Assembly (NCBI GenBank): GCA_002205965.3
Contig: NADL03000690.1
Coordinates: 62,001 to 126,000, forward strand
From: Kappaphycus alvarezii
Lineage: Eukaryota; Rhodophyta; Florideophyceae; Gigartinales; Solieriaceae
Reading direction: 5' to 3'
DNA length: 64,000 nucleotides
Shown: positions 1-12,503 of the stretch, in pieces
Position numbering within the stretch: the stretch's first letter is position 1
Layout: every line of letters begins with the position of its first letter
Notes under the pieces: generated by a model
Databases searched by the model: none
Told to the model about the DNA's origin: nothing
The model's input: only the letters and a program-made list of their open reading frames with translations
Program-made: the position numbers and the translations under genes

Positions 1-59
1 TGACAGTAGCCCACTTAGAATTAAGTCATGTACCAGAAGATCTGAGAGAGCGCGTTCTA

Positions 60-1060
60 AATATGATTCGTAAGCATGAGAAAATGTCGGATGGCTCCCT
101 TGGAGAAATCCGTACTACGGATCACAGAATTTAATTAGCCCCAAGGAAAAGACAAATCACACACCAAGCAGAGCAGGGACGAAGGCCAGAGAAATTGAAG
201 AACTTGAGGTTCAAATGATGCTAAAGGCAGGGGTCATCGAACCCACGCAATCGGAGTGGGCGCCGCCCATATTGTTAGTATCGAACACGACCGTTCATTG
301 AGGTTCTGTATAGACTACAGACGTTTGAACTGCAGTTACAGTAAACGACACCTACCCCATCGCTCCGATAGATGAAAATATTGTTTCCTTAGGAACAGTA
401 AAAGTATTCTCAGCTTTAGACTGCGACAGCGGTATTTGGCAAGTGCCAGTGGCAGTTGAAGACAAATAGAAAACAGCTTTTTCATGTCATAGCACACTGT
501 TCCAGTTCAAAAAAATGCCCTTCGGTCTTACAAATGCACCAGAAACCTTTCAAAGGGCTCTGGAAATTCTGCTATCTCCATTCAAATGGAACCAATGCAT
601 TTAGACGATGTGATCATCTTTTCCCAAAAATGAGAGGAAAATATCCACCATGTGGATGATATCTTACATTACAACGCAAGGGCTGGAACTACTTAGAAGT
701 TAAGGAAATGTGAATTTTTTACAACCAAAATCCATTACCTTGGGCACATCATCAAGCCAGGAACCATGGAAATCGACAAAGCCCGCATCGCGGCTCTCAA
801 AGAAGCAGGATATTGAAAGGATCAAACGGAATTGAGGAGCTTCCTCTGGTTGTTCAATGTGTACCTACAAGGTGGAAATTTCATCGTGAACTCGGACCTT
901 TCATCGTTACGATGGCGCATGAATACCAATGAACCATCAGGCTGACTTATTAGATCGAGGCTTCACCTCAGCGCATATGACTTTGAAGTCAAATACAAGA
1001 AAGGAAAAGCCAATACCCAGTTAGAAGCCTTGTCTAAGCTCGATACATCAGGGGGAACAG
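60..1060 (+). pseudogene. Reverse transcriptase and RNase H relic (gypsy relic 1)
   Basis: Would have copied element RNA into DNA. The RT fingers start near 180 with an EIEELEVQMMLKAGVIEP-like segment, followed by the RFCIDYRRLN motif and the HLDDV catalytic box near 598-615, where the usual Tyr of YxDD is His. The connection reads YLGHIIKPGTMEIDKARI near 735-790, then an in-frame TGA. RNase H is mostly deleted and only its C-terminal SAYDFEVKYKKGKANTQ-like part near 972-1020 remains. Frame changes and stops between the blocks mean no functional protein. Family assignment is firm; exact ends are not. Confidence 0.8.
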
Positions 1061-1257
1061 TTGTCGGCATCGACGAACAGATTCCTTGCTTTTTCTGCGA
1101 GGAATCGATGGTAAGTTTCCTTTGCAAAGAAGAAGGGGGAACATCTGTACAAGACATGTAGTGTTACGACGAAGTCATCGATCAAGCACTAGCTTTAGAG
1201 AGCATTGAGGATTATCAACAAGAATTCGATGCGTTCGTAGCTATAAATCCAGAAGAG

Positions 1258-2410
1258 TTGGTAACGGAACAAAGTTCCGACGCAAATTGCAGGTCCCTAC
1301 TGGACAAGATTAACCAAGGGGATACAATCCCACTCAGAATGTATTTCCATCCCTACGAGGGATACCTGCGTAGAACTGCGAAGCGATATATTCAGGTTGT
1401 TTTACCAAAGTCGCTTCGCGACAGAGTCTTAAGGATTGGCCATTACGCCAAGGCATCAGGATATCCCGGAGGGAGAAAGATGTATAAGTCTTTTGTAAAA
1501 AAGTTTTACTGGCCATCTATGGCAGTTGATTGTTATGCCTTGTCACAGCGTTGCATAAATTGCGCCCGTAATCGAGCTAGGTTACGAAAGAAAAGCAAGG
1601 AGCTGAAGCTCCTCACACCGGATGCTCTATTGTAGTTTCTCGCAGTTGATATACTCGGCGAGTTATTGAAAACAAAACGCGGGAACCGCTACCTTCTGGT
1701 GATCACTGATCGTTATTAGAAGTTAGTACGAAGCGTACCTTTGAAAAAATATCCGCGGAGACAATCGCCTTTGCATTCGAACACCATTGGGTGTTCATAT
1801 ACGGACCACGGGTCAAGTTGCTTTCCGACACGGAAGTCAGGTCACAGCCAAGTTCTTTCAGAACGTCACAAGAATCCTGAGAATTCAAAATTTTTTACGA
1901 AAAGGTATCACCCACAGGCTAATTGCTGAGCTGAAAGATTCAACAGAAAAATCCTAGCGGCGTTACGCCATTATGTAGCACACCAACCAAAGCATTCGGA
2001 CTTGTTGACAAGTGCTCTCACTTTTGAGAATAATATACAAGTCCATAGGACTATGAATCTTGCTCAGTTCGATATTGTTTTGCCAAGAGTGCCAAAGACT
2101 TTGGCTATTAAAGGGCAACCGTCGGAGGAGAAATTCGAAACGGAAAGACAGTACCATTTGAAGTCGCAAAATTACCTGGTAAGCCCCATGGAAGCAGAAA
2201 ATGCCTCCTTGAGGAAGTAACAGTCATGCTACAGGCGTAGTTTTAATGCAAGGCTTCGCAAGTCAAAGTACGATATCACGGTGAGATCTTATGTATTTCT
2301 TCGTAAGGAACATTTTGGAAGACAAGAAAGAAAACAAAAGCTTGCTCCTGTTGTATCAGGCCCTTACAGGGTGTTCGAAGTCGAGAAGGACATATTAGTG
2401 ATCTCCGACT
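1258..2410 (+). pseudogene. Integrase relic (gypsy relic 1)
   Basis: Retroviral-type integrase remnant. The zinc-binding region is open from 1258 to 1635, with a GHYAKASGYPGGRKMYKSF segment and the CxxC pair RCINCAR near 1548-1570. After a stop at 1633 the same frame runs on into the first catalytic block, FLAVDILGELL then a GNRYLLVITDRY segment, near 1636-1718, where D of AVDIL would be the first metal-binding Asp. The rest of the catalytic core is too decayed to place the second Asp and the Glu. Near 2281-2410 a C-terminal module with KLAPVVSGPYRVFEV matches the GPY/F module of gypsy integrases. Confidence 0.75.
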
Positions 2411-2450
2411 GAGATGAACAAGAATGAGTCTCTCGAGACCGATTGGAACT

Positions 2451-3700
2451 CGCCCTCAGTCCGATGGACCGTGATATTACACCAGTCACTTCCGCGAGAC
2501 AAGATATTGAAGCGACCGATGGTCTCAATATAGTAACTCAAGTCCCTATGGGAGAACAAGCATCGAGAGGTCTTGCAGACCTTTTAATGTAACTTGATGT
2601 TCATTACAGGGACGAAATACCTACATAGAAAAAGGTCCAATAGACCGAGGAATTTCCACTTCAAGTTCCCATCGTTAACAAACCAACATACAAGAGGATG
2701 ACGTCCCGTCTTTAAAAAGGTCGAAGGTCCTATATTCAAACCAAGAGATTCAATGAATCAAGAATCAGATTAATCTTTACGAGAAAAAGACGAAGACGTT
2801 TTGGAAGTTGGAACATCTCGACGAGATAACACAACTCCAAAGGATTTTGATGAAACAGAAATACCTTGCGAAAATAAAAAGACTTGAAAGAAGTCAACGC
2901 GAAGAGTAGCTCGAAGTCAAACGAAACCAAAGGACCAAGAAATTCATGCACAAGAGTCGCTACGCGACCATGCTCGAAAAGGACGTGAGGAAAATACGCA
3001 ATATGTCATTGAATTCTAATAGAGCATGCGGAAGCTGAAGAGGGCTAAATGTTGTACAAAGCACATAGGTATTGTTTTCCAAAGGGAAAATCCACATGGA
3101 AGCCCATTTCTGGTCTGTTCAGATCTAAAATACTGTAGTACCATCGTCGCAAAATGCTGCAGTTGACAGCGCAGACTGACTCGGCATTACCGGGATAAAT
3201 GAGGGACTAACAGTTTCCAAAGATTTCAATGACTCTTATAAGAGGGTTCAGATTCAAAGGCGTTACGACGAATCTTTGTTAACGAAGATGCAAAGTATCA
3301 TTGCAATTTGAATGTTCAAAGAACCATTGATGTTTGTGAACGCCGAAACGCGACATCAAACACCGCAAAGAGGATCAACTTCATGCACTCAAAGAGTATC
3401 AGGAATTGGTTTCGGTCGAAAACGGTCAACCTCTTCAGAAGGTAGAAGGGGCCAAATCCCTGTTCGTAGCAGTGGGTTTCGTACCCACGACATCCAATGT
3501 ATGATATCCGAAAAGTCGAACGGACGAAAACAAAGTACTATCCACCTCAGAGGATGCCAAACCAAAACTGTTTAGTAACCGTGTGCGTACAGATACCGAA
3601 AATCCTCACTGCGGTTGACACGTCCAAAAATACATTAGCAAGACATGCTGTAAACCGTGCAGAAAACGAAAAAAAAGAGGGTACCTTTTAGAAAAACTGG
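2451..3700. other. Unassigned, possible 3' part of gypsy relic 1
   Basis: Only short open stretches occur here, for example 3312-3575 and 3497-3691 on the plus strand. None shows a motif I recognise. Composition is similar to the preceding pol relic, so this may be its untranslated 3' end or an accessory reading frame, but no LTR copy was found. Confidence 0.3.
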
Positions 3701-6700
3701 AAATCAATGATTGGGTGCCGTCCTTTGAAAAAAAGACACCGCATCGCGAGCCAAATTCCCCTACTCGTGTAGCCGTTTTGTAAAAGTATCATTCTAATTT
3801 GTTCATACCAGTCTTTTCAATCAGCAAGTGTATGGCTAATATCCAATCCATGAGTACGAGCATTGCCAGTTTTTTCGGTGAGAGTTTTCCAGGCTTTCTC
3901 CATTGATTCTTTATTTGTTTCCTCAAAAATGTTTAGGTTCTAGAAATCGACGGGATAATATCCAGAGTTTAAAGAAAAAAAGAAGTTGGTGCCAACTGTT
4001 CCTCGTGGAACAAAATTCACCGAAATGTTCCTTCAACAGTCTCGATCAATAATCTCCAATTTCGATTAAAAAATTACGTGTCTAATGCCTTTGCGATCTA
4101 TGGAATTAAATATTCTACCACAATCTTGGAAAAGGAGCAGATCTTGTGTCTCTATCGGTTTTAAAACCAGAAGGGAATAAGTAGAAATATGCTGGAGTGA
4201 ATTGTCAGGAAACGATGTTTAGGGATTTTGAGGGAAAAAATATAGGTGAAAACAAACTCGTTCCAACTGAAGGCGTGAATGTACTCGCATGCCATGCCAA
4301 CCGTAGTAGTATATATCTATGATAGGTAGAAAGTTCACAAAAGTAAGTGTTGCTTTTTTTCGGTTTGAGGTTTTCAGTGTGATGCCGATATAATTGGTTT
4401 AGGGTCTAATCTCGATAGAGCTCAGGAAAAACACCCATTACGCTGACTCAAGCATGTAAATGACCAGTAATTTTCCATTTAATATAATTTTTATGACCTA
4501 AATGTTACAAGACGTCTCTGGTTTTCGCCACGATACCTTGATTTAGTGTCGCTTCACAAATATTTTGCAGCGGTCGACTACGGTAATCAACAATAGTCGC
4601 CTTTACATGTATTTTTTCCTTCCCTATTCAACATTAAACTGGCTATTTACCACCGGAAGAGTTCTGTTTTCTGGAAAACTTCAGTCAATCCGATTTTTTT
4701 ATCTGCAATAGCTGCGTAGTGTTAATCTCTCTGCGAAAATTCTGGGAATTGTCGGTACGACTTGTTCTCCATCCGTTCGCAATTTTTATTGGCAACTTTA
4801 TGGTTACTTCTATTTCATGCTAGATATTCTACACAGAAAAAAGTATGCAAAATTCTCTTAGCCGCCAATTCAAAACACTTGAAGATGCAATTTCATTAGC
4901 TATTAGCGAAATGAAGTAGAATGTCACACGAGAATGTTTGGAACGGAGAATACAATGTGTAAGGATACATTCACTTTAAAACAAATCATCTCGGATTCAT
5001 TTGCGATATCTCTTACTTCTATTTGATCTAAGCGAGCTTCTGACTATAAATTTGAACAACATCAAAAATTTACCTACTTTCGAATGCCACTATAGCCCCA
5101 CTGGTCATTTGAAAAGTTTAGTACTGACATTAGACTGCTGCTGATTGTGCCGCTTGGAACACACGGCACCAGGAAAGAACGTAAACAATACTCAGTTGGT
5201 CGCCCTGATAAGCTCTCTGCTAATACAAATATTACTAGCCTTTGCTTGTATTATACAGGACGTTAATAATATGCAACAAGATAAGTGATGAATCTGTTTG
5301 TACATTCAAGGAATTTTGGAAAGCTGCAACAATACATATGAATTTCTGCTATCAAAATATGAAATTCTTGGTGTTGGACGAAAAAATACGATGGGAAAAG
5401 ACACAACTGAATTTGAGTAATGCAATGATCTGTAGAGACAAGGAATTTTAATAAAAACTACCTGTGATTTGCACGTCCAGCGAAAAATAATGATAAATCA
5501 TATTTCGCGATTCCAGTTCAGAACTGCTGACCCTCCAGTTCCGACTGCATTTATTTTTTAATTATTTTTCTGAAGATTGGACGTTCAGATCAAGAGGAAT
5601 ATTGATAGGGTCCTACAATTTCTTAAAATAACTCTAGTTTGTCCTCTATTCCTATAAAACCAACTAGCAACATAAGACCTTAGAAATATCATTCTCAAAT
5701 TCACTTACAGCATTTATCCTTAGCCTCTGACCTTCTCCAATTGCTTAACATAGCTTCTCATTTCCCTCTAATCTCTAAACCCCTTAACCCCTGAAAACCC
5801 GAACAAATATCTTCAAAATATTCCCTTACAGCTTTTATCCCTAACTCTGTCTCCTAACCCTCTAGTCCCTTAAATAACTTTCTGTTGACTCCCATTGTCC
5901 TAAAACCCCGAAAACCGCCTAAAAAGCCTAGAAATTTTATCATCCCCATATTCACTTATAGAATTCCTTCCTAAATCCTGTTCCCGAAATCCCCTTTAAT
6001 CGATTTTCATCTTTCACCATTTCCTCTAAAAATACTTAGCTCCAGAGCGACAATTTCATCTAACTGTCAGCATTTCAAATATCTCCTGAAGCTACCTCCC
6101 TCAATCTTTTCACATGCTAAACACTTAATGACGCAGGTCTCCTATACCAATTCTCCCCCCAAATTTATTCACCCCAAATCCCATTCCCCTAACACTCTAA
6201 AATACCATAGCGTCTCATCACTCCTTTCCCTCACACCTACCCCTTTCAGAAGCCCCTGACTCGGCCCCTTGCTATCCTTAATACATATATCAACCAAATC
6301 CCCTGAACCAATGTTTCGCTGCGCTTTAGTCTACAAAATATCCCCTATTTCTACCCGCCACCATCTCTGTAACATGAAACACCTCGAATTGCTCAATTAT
6401 TTATAAACTATGCCGTTTCATCTATTAAGCCTCCACCGCATCTTCTCTTGTTGCTTTTATCCTATTTTTCATACCTCAACTCCACTAATCCTCTAATACG
6501 TTTCACCTCCTATGTGCTATCCAACAACACCCCAAGAAACTGCCTAACGCGAAATGCCTGCTCGCTGGCATTGAGCCGGCCCTGTAAGGAAGGTCATGTA
6601 GTGTTACCCATCAGTGACGATGTATCCCGCCTAACGCAGTAGCGGCGTGGATATAACCGACCACATCTTTCATGCATTAAAATAACCCAAAAAAGTCCCC

Positions 6701-7080
6701 AAGAACCTGCCACGCAGATATGCCGGTAGAAACATTTCTCCTATGCACAAACTGGTAGACCGATTTACGGGCTGTGCATATTCGCACATGTTCAAGAGCA
6801 CTTCGGACTTACCCTACGCTGTACCCGTAATTACCCCTGATGTACCTGGACTTACCCCGATGTTCCCAGACTTACCCCGAAGTAGGCGGTAAATATGCCA
6901 AAAAGGGAGTTCCCGGCTACCTGCAATAAGCATTCACCCTTCGCTCGCGGTGCTGGTCCCGTCCAATCAGCATTTCCCCACATCTCGACACTTTTCGAGC
7001 GCTCGTAATTGTGTCCCGGTAGAACCGCGTGCAAACGCAGGTGTATCATGACATTTTTACCGAATTGATCCAGAAACATT
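3701..7080. other. Non-coding DNA with a C-rich stretch
   Basis: I see no gene. From about 5650 to 6660 the plus strand is strongly pyrimidine-rich, especially in C, with irregular CCCTAA/CCTAACC-like words but no regular telomere array. A short imperfect repeat of about 20-22 bp built on ACTTACCCCGA lies at 6805-6890. The rest is AT-rich and featureless. Confidence 0.4.
6805..6890 (+). repeat. Short imperfect tandem repeat (about 20-22 bp, ACTTACCCCGA core)
   Basis: Copies of the core begin near 6805, 6828 (weaker), 6848 and 6868. The last two are exactly 20 bp apart and share GACTTACCCCGA. It is not inside a recognisable gene. Confidence 0.45.
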
Positions 7081-10000
7081 ATTAGATGGGGAAATGCTCA
7101 TGGAAATCCCTGCTCCCAAATTGCAGGAAATCATTTGTACTGTAAATTGAAAAGATTAAAATTCGGTAGAATGTAGGTATACTTTGCTGAGCGCCAGCAA
7201 TACTTCCCCTCTCTGAATTGGATTTTTTGATTATTTATTTTGATGTAGTACTTATCCCCGGCCTCGGAATAGCTATAGGTCTATAGTATCGAAAACCGCA
7301 CAACAAAGCAGCTGTGATAAATCATCTCGAATATTTCTATCTTGAGCACGTTTGCGATCATTTAAACATCAATAAATGCCAGACGACTCTTCATCATACC
7401 AATTTAGGGAAAAAATGACACAATTTGTAGAGCCAGTGAATGTAAGCGGGGAATAATTTTCTTCAGCTCCCTCTCTACCACCTACTTAAATCTTCTCGTT
7501 TGATTTTGAGTGATAGTGGCCTTCTCCATTGATTCTCAGTTTTTCAGTTAGTGTTTAATTGATTAAAGGTCTCATAATCAGCATTTTTTGTTTAGAATTC
7601 CCAAATCTCTATAAGAATCTTTCATTCTTTTGATGTCTTCACCTAACTCCTTATCGGTAAAAAAAATAAGATTACTTGGGAGTAAATTCACAGAGTCAAC
7701 TTGCGATTTAGAAGTTGCTATTTGTCATGGGATAACACAATTATCAATTTATGTTGACGAGAGGATCCTTTAAAAGCAGCATATTGGCTTTGCAGGACAT
7801 CGATAGTGCTCTCAGAGGGTCTGGGGTTTCGGTATGTCATTCCTGACACGGTAATTTCTATCTTCGCATCCCCATTACGATACTTTTTTCGTTATCAATT
7901 TTTATAATTACAGAGGGCCTGACGTACCTCGTATGGATGTTGGGTAAAGTAAATTTGACATCGAGAATAGTACCATGAACGAAGAAGAATGTAACAATGA
8001 AATTATAGCTGAAAAAAGATCTGAAGAAAAGACTTCTGTTACAGTCATCGTATTTCTGAAATCGTTCCAAAGGTAAAATATACTAAAGGTTACACTATTT
8101 TGGAAGATAAGTATCCGTATACAGTGATTTGGAATTCAAACATGTAGCCGTACATAATCGGCGATAGCAGAATCTGGAAAGTTCTCGTTTGCAACGATGA
8201 CAATGGAGACAATGCTTGAAAATATTTCTCAGATTGACTAAAATGAAGACTTACACTTATTTTTATTATTAAAAATCTATTTTTCATCATAGGATACCTA
8301 TGTTTGTGTTTCATATATCTTACAATTTCTAATGAAAGATACCTCCAGGTATTTGGTTTGCACAATATACAGTTTCAAGTGACAAATTTCTTATCTGTTG
8401 CATATTATGGAACAATATTTTTTTTGTTAAAGAGACGAAATGGCTTATAAGGATATCTAAAGTTTTTCCTTGATGATATTTATTTGCAGTGACCGACAAA
8501 TAATTTATATTATAAAGGTGAACTTTTCGGAATCTATAATCGTATGGTAGCCAGTAATCTCTCAAGGATGAGTTCATCTTGTATTACAGTTCTATTTGGG
8601 GGAAGAAATAAATCTCATTTTGTTCGTAGTGAGGGACATTTACGTGGATGGGTCAAACTTGCACATTGGTATTCCTTTTGGACGATAAAATTATCTTATC
8701 ATTTTTGAAGTTCACAAAATTAAAATCCGGAAAGCGTGGAGGGATTGTTTTAATCCTGACACAACACTAACTGACCAAAAAGGTATATGTTAAAATTTAC
8801 TGTTGTGCATAAATATGATATGTGGCCAAACATTTTAACTTTTCATTTACAACCTTTTCTCCAGGTATGACTCGTTATGAATCAATGTTTCAGTTCTTTA
8901 GTTCAAAAAAATATTTTGGTGGTACGGTCCACAAATGTTGCGGGGGATATCCACAATAAATTTTTAAAATCCGAACGGAATTCCAATCACATATTCGATT
9001 GAATCAGTTCACTAAGCTATTTTGAGATATGGTATTTCCGCTATATATCAGGCTAAGTTCAATGGTTGCTTAAACTTAAAAATTCCATAGCTACTGAAGT
9101 TAGAATACTAGATTAAACAAATTGCGAGGATAAAGATATTTAAATTGTTTGAGCACTTTTATAAATCTTTGCTAACATTTTATGGTTTCACTCCCTGTGA
9201 TATTTCCTTTTTCTATTATCTTCCACTAATTACTATGATTTGAACTTTCGACTGGACACAGCTATCTTTAATAATATTTAACATCCTTACATTCACCAAA
9301 GAATATACTTCTTATCGTCAAATCAGGATATGTTTTTTTAATGATAATTTTATATGCCCAAGTATTAGTTTATTTAGGTATAAAACTAACAGCTAATCAT
9401 TATTTCTTTCAAATTAGCCCTTTCGTAAAGTTAGAAAAATTAAAGTGCGTTCAAAGGTCAATTGAAAAAGTACAGTAAAAACCTCAGACATTGAATGGTG
9501 TATAGAATAAATATTTATTTCGAACTACCACTCTAAATTTATCGAATTAATTTTATTTAATTCACAAACTAAAAAACCGAAGGTATAGACACATAGTTCG
9601 CAGCGACTAAATGGTAAAACATTTATTAATTTTTGTTTGTTTACTCTATTAAAATCTATGAAACTATAATAAATCTCTTCAGCATTACTACTAACAAGAA
9701 ATTATGTATTCAATGCTCCAAACTGAACAAAGTTTCGAGTTCTGGAACATATCATTTTACTCTTCCCCCATAGTATATACTTCTCTGAAATATTCAAAAA
9801 ATTTTGCCAAATCTTTTGGAGTTATTAATGTATTACTGCTGTTCCCTGTCGGATACTTAACATAGCGGAGTCATTTTAAGGATGATAAGTATCCAATAAT
9901 AATATTTTCTTATCTTACAGCTTGGATTGTCTTGGATTGAAATTTTCGTTTTTTCCTCTAAAAGATACTTTAGAAAATCTAAAAAATAAACCTGCTTACA

Positions 10001-10783
10001 TTAAATTATGTTTAAAAAGGAACGTCCTGCACTATGACGTGCTAAAATGGTTTATAAAACTTATATCATTCATAAAGCTGTCACTTGATTTTCTGAATAG
10101 CCCTGATTGGTTCTGAGATTTTGGACTCTGAAAAGTCTTTTTTCATAAGTCTATCCATTTCAATGTTTCTAAGCTTTGCAAAATTTCGGCAATTTATAAA
10201 TTATTTTTTAACGGAATAATCATATTTATGAAAAAGATCTCTATAGTGATATGATATAAACTGAAGTGATCTTAGAAAAATAGAAATTTGACACCAACAT
10301 TATAATTCTTGCCGTTGATGTCAAACAACTTATAGTTTTGCATAAATAAAGTTGAGAAGAAAATAAAGAGCCGTTTAGATATGGACAATTTTAAATTCTC
10401 AACAAGCAAATATGTACCAAGGTTACTATAATATTGAATGAACTTTTTCAATGGTCATCTTTTCAACTTTTTCCAAAAACAACCAGAAAGACAGAGACAA
10501 TACAGAGTATGCTTGCAATAAATTATTGATGCCTGCGATTGCTATACCTGTCATATTTGTTAATTTATCTCAACGGAAACTGAAAATGTGGAGGGTAAAT
10601 TAATGAAATTTGTTTACTACAAAAATTTTGTCTAATAATAATCTTGAAAATGAATTTCTCTAGTATTATAGAGTTTCTACATTAAGTAAAATATTTCTAA
10701 TTTTCTAAATTAAATACTTATTTTAAGCTTTTTGTGTTAGTAAAACCTGTGAATATCTGAAAAGTTCTTATCTGTGATTGCTT
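7081..10783. other. AT-rich DNA without a recognisable gene
   Basis: Very AT-rich on both strands. Open stretches of up to about 90 codons occur (for example 8090-8365 and 8329-8577 minus, 9922-10116 plus) but show no family motif, and long open frames of this size are expected by chance only rarely in such DNA, so a decayed gene is possible. No RNA gene or repeat was recognised. Confidence 0.35.
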
Positions 10784-12489
10784 TCACTTGTACACTTTCA
10801 TAGACTCTTCAATGACCTTCCTCAGTTTTTCACTGGCTCTTTTGCTCAAAATATTTTTAAACATTTCCATCATATGATTCATTGGCCACTGGAGGGGATT
10901 TTCGAAAATTTTGACCGGCTTTATGAGCTTCATACCATACATGGCTGTTTCTATGATAAGAGGAACTCTTTCATCCATATACCCCATTAGATGGTCTACG
11001 ACTTTCATACTTTCGGAATTCGTGTAAGATGGCCATTTCGGGTCCTCAATTTCCTTTGCTGCACTGCCAACTACAGGGATAATTGGGATAATTTCTCCTT
11101 TTAAATGTTCTTCATGAGCATTAAAAATCGGATTTCTCAATGCATCTTCTCTTTTCAGTACAAATGCATTCTCTAGAAAATTTTTGCAATTTTTCCTTCC
11201 CAAAAGAAAGTCATGCAGTCTTATTTTCTCATCAATTATTCCACCAAACGATTGCAGATTTCCAGTCGCAAGTGTGTATTTTTGATTCGGCTTTTTGTTC
11301 TCTCTCTGGGGTTTAATTATAAACTTCTCCATATTATTCGGTGATACCGCATTTCGAAGTTCATCTTCTTTAAATTTAGCTTGTCCCATAACAGCATTCA
11401 GTAATGCTGGTACCATTTCTTGGATTGGAAGATTACCATCCTCAATCTTCGAGTCCTGATATTTGTCAGGAAAAGGATCTATAAGAATAATGGAGCCCCA
11501 AGTTTGTGAACCGGATGAACGTAAAACTTTTCCACTGCGACTCTGCATATTCTTTTCCAAAAGTTCAAAAGGCTCATTGTCAAGAGCACCGCCATCAACT
11601 GCGGAGTATCTATACAAATTTTTACTCTCTGCATTTTCATTCGATTTTTTGTTTGTTATGCTTCCATCCCAACTCGGAGGAGTATTTAAACGATTTTCAT
11701 AGTGCTCTTTCGGTGTTTCAATACTTACCGTTGGAAATCCCATAGGAATGCGGCCGTTGCTCTTGATGAATCGATTGCTCTTTTCCAGTCAGAACTTTTT
11801 CTGGATTTGCGCATGTCAATCAAATTTACTTTTAGTCTCTCCGAAGGGTTAATGGAGTCAATATCATCAGTAACAATAAACTCCGAGTAATCTTTGTATC
11901 TTCTCATAAAAAAAGAGGTGTCATCATTAGCTGAGTGAAAACCATCAATTGAGTAAGGAATACCCCTCAAATTTGTTGCAGTAAGACCCAAGTGGATATT
12001 CTTAGCCCATACTGGGGCCTTATCACAAATTTTTCCTCTTTCCAAGACCTCATATGAGACTTTTTCCATGAAATTTGCATTGAGGAATGATTGAACTTCT
12101 CTTTTGCCCAATGGCATTGAAAGTATGTCATCATTGCTCAGAAGCCTCTCGCAATTCATTTCTTTCACCCATGTTGAGAACAACGCGTTATTTTTAGGGT
12201 CATCATCACCTAATTTATAGCTCCGAGGGAGTGGTTTGTGGTTCTTGTTTAGAGATGATGCGGCGAGGGTTGCTGTTATTCCACCCGCTGAAGTTCCAAT
12301 CATTTCCGTTATCTCAACAGACCATCCTGGCACATTTTCGTTTCCAGAGTCTTTTTCTCGCTGCCAGCTATCCATTGCTTCGAGAAAGAAGTCCATTACT
12401 CCAGCAGAATAAGCTCCTCCAGTTGCAGCTCCTGCGAGACACAGACCTACTCTATACGGTTCTTCCATTCTTTTGAGTGGTCTAAACAT
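10784..12489 (-). CDS. Patatin-like phospholipase, split by one apparent missing base
   Basis: Serine acyl hydrolase of the patatin family, expected to cleave acyl esters of membrane lipids with a Ser-Asp dyad. The first frame (11725-12489, 254 aa) holds the Gly-rich oxyanion loop GAATGGAYSAG (residues 20-30) and the nucleophile elbow GTSAGG (65-70, Ser67). The second frame (10784-11743, 319 aa) holds the catalytic Asp motif AVDGGALDNEP (Asp50 of that frame). The frames overlap by 19 bp and join smoothly if one base is missing beside the CC at 11745-11746 (minus strand), giving about 565 residues with both catalytic residues. No signal peptide or membrane segment was recognised. Nine bases, AAGGAGGTG, precede the ATG with bacterial Shine-Dalgarno spacing. 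A GTAAGT word at the join could be read as a splice donor, but the smooth join makes an intron less likely. The gene is less AT-rich than its surroundings. Family is certain; origin and function are inferred. Confidence 0.85.
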
Positions 12490-12503
12490 ATCACACCTCC
12501 TTC
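12490..12503 (-). promoter_or_regulatory. Shine-Dalgarno-like sequence before the patatin start
   Basis: Read on the minus strand, AAGGAGGTG is followed by TGAT and the ATG of the patatin frame. It is a full match to the bacterial 16S anti-Shine-Dalgarno complement at normal spacing. Such sites have no role in eukaryotic cytosolic translation, so it is either a relic of bacterial or organellar origin or chance. Confidence 0.5.

Larger units (their letters stand above)
1..2450 (+). mobile_element. Decayed Ty3/gypsy retrotransposon, pol region (relic 1)
   Basis: Broken pol of a Ty3/gypsy LTR retrotransposon. Conceptual translation in several frames gives the segments in gypsy order. The linker ahead of RT reads LGEIRTTDHRI near 110-130. 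RT motifs follow (RFCIDYRRLN near 300, MPFGLTNAPETFQRA near 515-560, HLDDVIIFS near 598-625). The RNase H tail YDFEVKYKKGKANTQ lies near 980-1020. Integrase and a C-terminal GPY-type module (SGPYRVFEVEKDILV) lie near 2287-2410. The window opens inside the element, so Gag, protease and the 5' LTR are not visible, and no 3' LTR was found. Many stops and frame changes show it is dead. RT-RNase H-integrase order excludes Ty1/copia. Confidence 0.85.

Noticed and set aside
5700-6500. Telomere repeat array (CCCTAA-like words)
   Set aside because: The words are irregular, never in tandem for more than one unit, and the region lies inside the window with other DNA on both sides.
7858-8577. Multi-exon gene from three neighbouring minus-strand open stretches
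   Set aside because: No family motif and no convincing splice sites linking them; AT-rich DNA can give such stretches.
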